A stretch of DNA of 64,000 nt from Thiotrichaceae bacterium UBA973 (lineage in GTDB: Bacteria; Pseudomonadota; Gammaproteobacteria; Eutrophobiales; Eutrophobiaceae), in assembly GCA_002292815.1 (NCBI GenBank), contig DBBX01000009.1:5256-69255 (forward strand), written 5' to 3'. The position numbers were made by a program, and so were the translations under genes. The stretch's first letter is position 1, and the number at the start of each line of letters is the position of its first letter. The notes under the pieces are model-generated. The model made no database searches. It was not told the origin of the DNA and saw only the letters and a list, made by a program, of their open reading frames with translations. Positions 59,190-64,000 of the stretch are shown here, in pieces.

Positions 59190-60701
59190 CTAATTTACCA
59201 ATGTCGCGATAATATTCATATCTGCAGGGAGGGTTTTTATATCAATATCCCAAATTAGTGGAAGATAAAACATTATAAATAAAGTGATTAAAATTGCGCC
59301 AACAAGATTTATCCATATACCTGTTTTTGCCATTTGTCGGATGGTAACGTAACGGCTACTAAATACGATGGCATTTGGTGGTGTTGCTACGGGTAACATA
59401 AAGGCAAAAGAAGCGGCTAGCGCCACTGCGATCATCAAGCTATATGGGTGTATATGCATTGCAATTGCCAGTGCTGCAATGATTGGCAGTATCATTGACG
59501 CTGTTGCCGTATTCGATGTGATCTCCGTTAGAATAATGACAATTGTTGTTATGATAGCAATAATCAAAAACAGATTACTGCCTTGTAATATGCTCAGTTG
59601 ATCAGCAATAGCTTGTGTTAATCCACTATCGTTGAACCCCTTGGCAAGTGCAAAACCGCCGCCAAACAGTATGAGAATATCCCAAGGGATTTTAATGGCT
59701 GTTTGCCAATCGAGCAGGAACTCATGCTTTTTAAAATTTGATGGAATGATGAAGAGCAATAGTGCGCCTCCCATTGCTATAGTAGAATCTTTTATCGTCC
59801 TGAACTGATCAGCATCTAACAAGCCTCTAACCATCCACAGTATAGCGACACTAGAAAAAACAAATAGAACAGTTTTTTCTTGTGGGGACATAGGCCCTAA
59901 TTCCAAAAGCTCACGATGAATTGTCTCCTTGCCACCAGGCAGATGATCGATCTCACTCGGATAGGCGATGTGCGTCAGATAATACCAGGTGATTATTAAC
60001 ATGATGATTGATAAGGGTAGTGCAAACATCATCCAGCTTAGGAAGCTGATACTTTGTCCAAACTGGGATTCAATAATACCAGCGAGAATAGCATTAGGCG
60101 GTGTACCAATAAGTGTTGCAATACCCCCAATTGAAGCGGCATAGGCAATTCCCAGCATCAATGCTATCCCAAATTGAAAATGTTCCGGGTCTGTATTGAT
60201 TTGAATATCAGGGGTCGAGTTAATTTCATCGATAACCTGTTTTAAGACAGCAATACCAATCGTCAACATCATCATGGTTGCAGCAGTATTGCTAATCCAC
60301 ATCGATAAACCCGCTGATGCGATCATAAAACCAAGAATTATTCTATTGGGAGTTACACCGACTAGCTGGATTGTATATAAAGCAATTCTGCGATGTAGAT
60401 GCCATTTTTCAATGGTAACGGCGATTAAAAAACCACCAAGAAAGAGATAGATAAGGTGATGCGCATACGGTTGCGTAACTTCACTGCCATTCATGACGCC
60501 AAGAACTGGGAAAAGTAATATCGGTAACAAAGCTGTGGCAGGAATAGGGATGGCTTCTGTAATCCACCAAGTCGCCATGAGTAGCGCAACTGCTAAAACA
60601 TGCATAGCTTCTGGTCTTATATTATCCGGAGTAGGAATCAACAGGATAATAAGAAACAGGGTTATGCCAATCCCTAAACTGCTAAATTTATTTTTTAACA
60701 T
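59190..60701 (-). CDS. SLC13/DASS-family sodium-dependent anion transporter
   Basis: This 503-residue inner-membrane symporter has about 11-12 helices. The two SNT signature segments characteristic of DASS carriers are present: SNTAATMMML with preceding hairpin, and ITSNTATASMILPI. The VATPPNAIVFSSRYVT region follows near the end. Substrates of the family are di- or tricarboxylates, sulfate or related anions; the sequence does not settle which. It lies 12 bp after the DcaP-type porin gene, so outer- and inner-membrane uptake steps are co-expressed. Confidence 0.9.
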   Translation of the reverse strand: MLKNKFSSLGIGITLFLIILLIPTPDNIRPEAMHVLAVALLMATWWITEAIPIPATALLPILLFPVLGVMNGSEVTQPYAHHLIYLFLGGFLIAVTIEKWHLHRRIALYTIQLVGVTPNRIILGFMIASAGLSMWISNTAATMMMLTIGIAVLKQVIDEINSTPDIQINTDPEHFQFGIALMLGIAYAASIGGIATLIGTPPNAILAGIIESQFGQSISFLSWMMFALPLSIIMLIITWYYLTHIAYPSEIDHLPGGKETIHRELLELGPMSPQEKTVLFVFSSVAILWMVRGLLDADQFRTIKDSTIAMGGALLLFIIPSNFKKHEFLLDWQTAIKIPWDILILFGGGFALAKGFNDSGLTQAIADQLSILQGSNLFLIIAIITTIVIILTEITSNTATASMILPIIAALAIAMHIHPYSLMIAVALAASFAFMLPVATPPNAIVFSSRYVTIRQMAKTGIWINLVGAILITLFIMFYLPLIWDIDIKTLPADMNIIATLVN

Positions 60702-60713
60702 ACGCTTACAATA

Positions 60714-61904
60714 TCAGAATTTGTAAATAGCAGAGAATTGTAATCGATCAAGATGCCCATCATTACCATTATTCAGTTCGCGATAGCCGTGCAACCATTC
60801 CAGTCCAAGTGTCATTTTCTGTATTGGGCTCCACAACAGATTTATATGTGATGATGCAAATATTTTATTGTTGGCCGCTGGACTAGTGCTAGTGTCTTGA
60901 TCAGCATAGGTTGCACCGAAGACCAATGATGAGCGTAATGACTTTGCCCACCAATGTTGATAAGCAATGCTCCCACCCAGTATTTCGGTAAGATTTACCT
61001 TGCCAGTATTACTGATAGTCGCGTCGTTAAATGCGTTGAATGATAAATAGCGACCCAGAACATCACCATATGAAAGAACAAAACGGAGGTTGTCTTGAGT
61101 AGATAAATGTAATCGGCCTGCTATGTTTAGTGCTGCGCCCCATTTTTTATCATTATCTTCTGATATGACTTTGCCATCAGCGTTAATCTCTCTAATGATT
61201 CCAGCGACGGACATATTTCCCCATGAACCCGAGAATTTAATTTTTCCAATAATATCCGGGATCTGATCGTCATTCACCTGGAAGCTGCTGCCTGTTGTTG
61301 ATGTAAATGTCGATTCTGCTTTTTCAAGAGCAAGGAATATCTCACCCCATGAGAGAGAAGCGTTATAACGGATCAATTCCTGACGGATAAGAAAATGACC
61401 TAAAGGGCCATTGGCATCATTAATTTCCGGGTATGAAGATAAATTAGTGAATGTAGTATAGGTTTTTCCAATTGTGAAATTTCTATAAGAGCTGTACAAG
61501 TGTCGCAGTCGAGGTTCATTAGCAACATGTGAACGTCCTAAAGCATCTTTTTTTGAGTCAAAGAAATCAAACTCAATATAAGTTGATAAGCTGTTATCAC
61601 CAACAGGCAAGTATAAGGTTGCCCAGACACGACTTTCCCGTAAATTTGCATCAACACTATTTTTACCAGTGTCTGGTATAGGAATACTTCTCGGTGAAAA
61701 TGCTAAATCAGATTTACTGGTTCTTGGGCCGCCGACACTACTGGCATTATAAATAGTATCAATCTTTAATCTGCCACCAATGGATAATTTTACCCGAGCA
61801 TCATGTTCCGCCTTCAATGGCGGTGAAAAGAAAAAAAGCAGGGTTAAAATAATGCTTATGGTCTGTACTAATCGTGAGCGCATTATATTTACATTACGGC
61901 TCAC
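60714..61904 (-). CDS. DcaP-like trimeric outer-membrane porin
   Basis: This 396-residue beta-barrel protein has a signal peptide (ending PLKAEH) and a DcaP-type pattern: KLSIGGRLKIDTIYNAS, SRVWATLYLPVGDNSLSTYIEFDFF, RLRHLYSSYRNFTIGKTYTTF, and the C-terminal SAIYKF with terminal Phe. DcaP porins take up dicarboxylates and other negatively charged molecules. The first ATG (61904) or the one at 61880 may be used. It overlaps the cytochrome gene by 11 bp and precedes the DASS transporter, making a plausible anion uptake route. Confidence 0.85.
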   Translation of the reverse strand: MSRNVNIMRSRLVQTISIILTLLFFFSPPLKAEHDARVKLSIGGRLKIDTIYNASSVGGPRTSKSDLAFSPRSIPIPDTGKNSVDANLRESRVWATLYLPVGDNSLSTYIEFDFFDSKKDALGRSHVANEPRLRHLYSSYRNFTIGKTYTTFTNLSSYPEINDANGPLGHFLIRQELIRYNASLSWGEIFLALEKAESTFTSTTGSSFQVNDDQIPDIIGKIKFSGSWGNMSVAGIIREINADGKVISEDNDKKWGAALNIAGRLHLSTQDNLRFVLSYGDVLGRYLSFNAFNDATISNTGKVNLTEILGGSIAYQHWWAKSLRSSLVFGATYADQDTSTSPAANNKIFASSHINLLWSPIQKMTLGLEWLHGYRELNNGNDGHLDRLQFSAIYKF

Positions 61905-62358
61905 GGAATAATTGATGACAAGTATTACAAGTAGATTGTAGTTTTATATACAGAGCATCTATTTCTTTATAGTGATTTGTACCGATTTCACTTTTTAGTT
62001 CTATAGCTATCTCTCTAAGTTGATTGGTCATAGCGGTGAATGTCAATTGTTCTTCTTCGCCCAAACTTTGCAATGAGATAATGTTCGCCTGGTTACTAGC
62101 TGTTTTAGTCAGTGTAGTCGCTTCTTCAACAAGCAGTTCGATCTGTCTATGGCTTAATTTCTTGAGTTCAAGCTCTGTGTATTCTCGTTCGTAAATCAAG
62201 TTATTCAGGTTTTGCATGATTTTTTTTACTTCATCACTATGTATCGCATTCAATATTGTTTTGCCAGTTTCTAATTTCTCCGAAACGTCATTGGCGAACA
62301 ATAATGAGCTTGTTGTGATGAAGGTAATTAAAACCAGTGGTAGCATTTTTAAATACAT
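61894..62358 (-). CDS. Periplasmic c-type cytochrome with C-terminal heme site (cytochrome c'-like)
   Basis: This 154-residue protein has a signal peptide (about residues 1-22). A helical middle part follows and one heme-binding motif near the end, Cys144-x-x-Cys147-His148 (CNTCH). A four-helix-like layout with a C-terminal CxxCH is the cytochrome c'/c-556 type. Possible roles are electron transfer or NO/CO binding. It overlaps the porin gene by 11 bp, an unusual partnership. It diverges from nhaA across about 160 bp. Confidence 0.82.
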   Translation of the reverse strand: MYLKMLPLVLITFITTSSLLFANDVSEKLETGKTILNAIHSDEVKKIMQNLNNLIYEREYTELELKKLSHRQIELLVEEATTLTKTASNQANIISLQSLGEEEQLTFTAMTNQLREIAIELKSEIGTNHYKEIDALYIKLQSTCNTCHQLFREP

Positions 62359-62521
62359 TTCTATCTATTCAAATACCTTATGATTAATATCAACAATATA
62401 ATATTATGCTAGAAAAATATATTGATCTGAAATAAGGTTTAACATGTGTTACTAATGATTGAAAGTTAATAATCCGTGAAACTCAGGTTTGAGGTTAGTT
62501 ATAATAATTAAAGGTTAATAA

Positions 62522-63696
62522 ATGAATTTACTAAAAGATTTTATCAAATTAGAGGCAGCCAGCGGAATTATTCTTGTTTTTGCGGCTATTTTAGCCATGG
62601 TCATTGCAAATTCACCGCTCGATAAATTTTATGATTTGTTACTAGACTTGCCTGTTGAAATCAGAATTGGCCCATTGTTAATAGCAAAGCCGCTATTGTT
62701 ATGGATTAATGATGGACTCATGGCCGTATTTTTTTCCTGATCGGTCTGGAATTAAAACGTGAAATCATGGAAGGCGAGTTATCAGACCCGAGCAGTATTA
62801 TTTTACCCGCGATGGGCGCCTTAGGAGGAATGGCTGTACCAGCAATAATTTACTCATGGATAAATTGGGGTGATGCAATAGCCATCAAAGGCTGGGCGAT
62901 TCCAGCTGCGACTGATATCGCATTTGCAATTGGTATTCTGTTATTACTTGGGGATCGTATATCTACTAGCCTTAAGATTTTCCTTGTTTCTATTGCGATT
63001 ATTGATGATATAGGGGCAATTGTAATAATCGCTTTATTTTACACCAGTGATTTATCGTTAAATGCATTAATCATCGGATTGTCCTTGGTGCCTGTGCTTT
63101 ATATTTTAAATAAAAAGAATGTAACGAGTGTCATGCCCTATATTTTTATCGGGATTATTATGTGGACTGCAGTCCTTAAGTCAGGTGTTCATGCAACCTT
63201 GGCAGGTGTATTAGTCGCATTTTTTATTCCTTTAAAATCTAATGAGAACCCTGAACGCTCGCCGCTTAAAGAACTTGAGCATGATCTGCATACTGTTGTG
63301 GCATATGGTGTGTTACCTGTTTTTGCTTTTGCAAACGCAGGTATTTCATTTGAAGGAATAGGACTAGATTATGTTTTACATCCAGTACCACTTGGCATCG
63401 CAGCAGGGTTATTCCTGGGTAAACAGCTAGGCGTTTTTGGTTTTTGTTGGGTGGCCTTGAAAACAGGACTGACTTCCCTGCCAAAGGGAATGGATCTTGT
63501 GCATCTTTATGGTATTTCATTGTTATGCGGCGTTGGTTTCACTATGAGCCTTTTCGTAGGATCACTCGCTTTTGAAGAGACGGATGTTAATCTACTCTTT
63601 GATGAAAGGTTAGGTATTATTATAGGTTCACTGTTATCGGGTGTGCTGGGTTATCTTGTTTTAAATTGGAGAGTCAAGAAGTCTAATCCAGCATAA
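62522..63696 (+). pseudogene. nhaA: Na+/H+ antiporter NhaA with one frameshift
   Basis: The reading frame starts FIKLEAASGIILVFAAI and reaches WINDGLMAVFF, then hits TGA at 62738. The normal family sequence INDGLMAVFFFLIGLELKRE resumes in another frame from LIGLELKREIMEGE onward. A seven-T run at 62729-62735 would need eight T. With one T restored the protein is about 391 residues, normal for NhaA. It would include AIPAATDIAFAIG-like PAATDIAFAI (catalytic Asp) and SIAIIDDIGAIVIIALFY (Asp-Asp pair). The rest is intact. This is either an inactivating indel or a homopolymer sequencing error. Confidence 0.85.
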
Positions 63697-63714
63697 CGAT
63701 ATATTCATTGTTAT
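63693..63714. terminator. AT-rich hairpin between convergent nhaA and a LysR gene
   Basis: ATAACGAT (63693-63700) and ATTGTTAT (63707-63714), with one G-T pair, form an 8-bp stem around a six-base loop. It begins at the nhaA stop. No T tract follows, so terminator function is weakly supported. Confidence 0.3.
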
Positions 63715-63718
63715 AAAT

Positions 63719-64000
63719 TTACATGATTATACCTTGATCCCAATAAGGATTTTCACCAAAGTAATCGATAAGAAAATTAATTAATTCGCGCGTACGATGA
63801 GAGAGATAGCGTGTTTGCGGATAAACTGCATAGGCATTTGCCTGAGGCAATTTAAAATTGCTCAGGACAGGGACTAAATCGCCTCTCGATATAGCCTGCC
63901 ATGAAATAAACGTTGGACTAGAGACAATGCCGTGTCCAGAAATTGCCATGTCTTTTAGGAAATCGCCATTATTTGCAATTAGGTTTGAGGATACATTCAC
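63719..64000 (-). CDS. LysR-family regulator, C-terminal part (runs off the window)
   Basis: The final 93 residues of an LTTR effector domain are visible: NNGDFLKDMAISGHGIVSSPTFISWQAISRGDLVPVLSNF, then YAVYPQTRYLSHRTRELINFLIDYFG. This matches the usual end of the CrgA/AaeR-like LysR group (xLP...L...HP...hR.F...L). The reading frame is still open at 64000, so the DNA-binding part is beyond the window. A GTG at the edge is not a real start. Confidence 0.88.
   Translation of the reverse strand: MNVSSNLIANNGDFLKDMAISGHGIVSSPTFISWQAISRGDLVPVLSNFKLPQANAYAVYPQTRYLSHRTRELINFLIDYFGENPYWDQGIIM

Noticed and set aside
1..64000. CRISPR arrays, insertion sequences and prophage genes
   Set aside because: No regularly spaced repeats, transposase, integrase or phage structural genes were found on either strand.

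Overview
The window reads as a chromosomal segment of a low-GC gammaproteobacterium. The clearest evidence is gene order: a penicillin-binding protein 1A gene diverges from pilMNOPQ, which runs on into aroK, aroB, a DamX-like gene and gltBD. thiS-thiG-trmB, cysQ with yrfG, and argS followed by a SPOR protein point the same way. A methylene-tetrahydromethanopterin dehydrogenase (mtdB) and a probable methanethiol S-methyltransferase (mddA) suggest one-carbon or methylated-sulfur metabolism; I cannot name a genus. No insertion sequence, prophage or CRISPR array was seen.

Region by region: 1-2.7 kb holds the 3' end of a tRNA (probably Phe) and a compact minus-strand operon. That operon contains a DUF4174 protein, a photolyase split into two genes with the domain order reversed, and a renalase-like FAD enzyme. 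3.1-5.9 kb has a DUF427 gene, two broken genes (a membrane methyltransferase and a glyoxalase-like protein) and an exonuclease/GIY-YIG fusion. 5.9-14 kb carries a CHASE2 adenylate cyclase, cysQ, yrfG, trmB, thiG, thiS, an MBL-fold hydrolase, a response regulator, tRNA-Gly(CCC) and the remains of a cyclic-nucleotide-binding protein. 14-22.5 kb is a minus-strand housekeeping run (mrcA, a nucleotidyltransferase-like gene, priA, a rhodanese, argS, a SPOR protein). 22.6-38.5 kb is the plus-strand pilus, shikimate and glutamate synthase block.

38.5-50 kb is a mosaic of small transcription units: PsiE, an mtdB/PP2C/membrane-protein operon, yaaA, a diguanylate cyclase, a macro-domain protein, a short-chain dehydrogenase, thiol-redox proteins, an Ada-like DNA repair protein, small unknown proteins and tRNA-Cys. 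50.2-54.4 kb holds the most interesting accessory locus: an RND-type exporter with one frameshift, a ferritin-like diiron protein and a complete ketoacyl-synthase-III-like enzyme, which looks like a small lipid or polyketide-like pathway with its own exporter. 54.5-58 kb has a LysR regulator diverging from an epoxide-hydrolase-like gene and a flavin-fold gene, with mddA downstream of the regulator. 58-64 kb has yqeC, a cytochrome/DcaP porin/DASS transporter operon, a frameshifted nhaA and a truncated LysR gene.

Several genes are interrupted by single-base changes, mostly in A or T runs, while very long neighbours are intact. Some cases look like true gene decay (the methyltransferase, glyoxalase-like and cyclic-nucleotide-binding genes). 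Others (the RND exporter and nhaA) could equally be homopolymer errors in the assembly.
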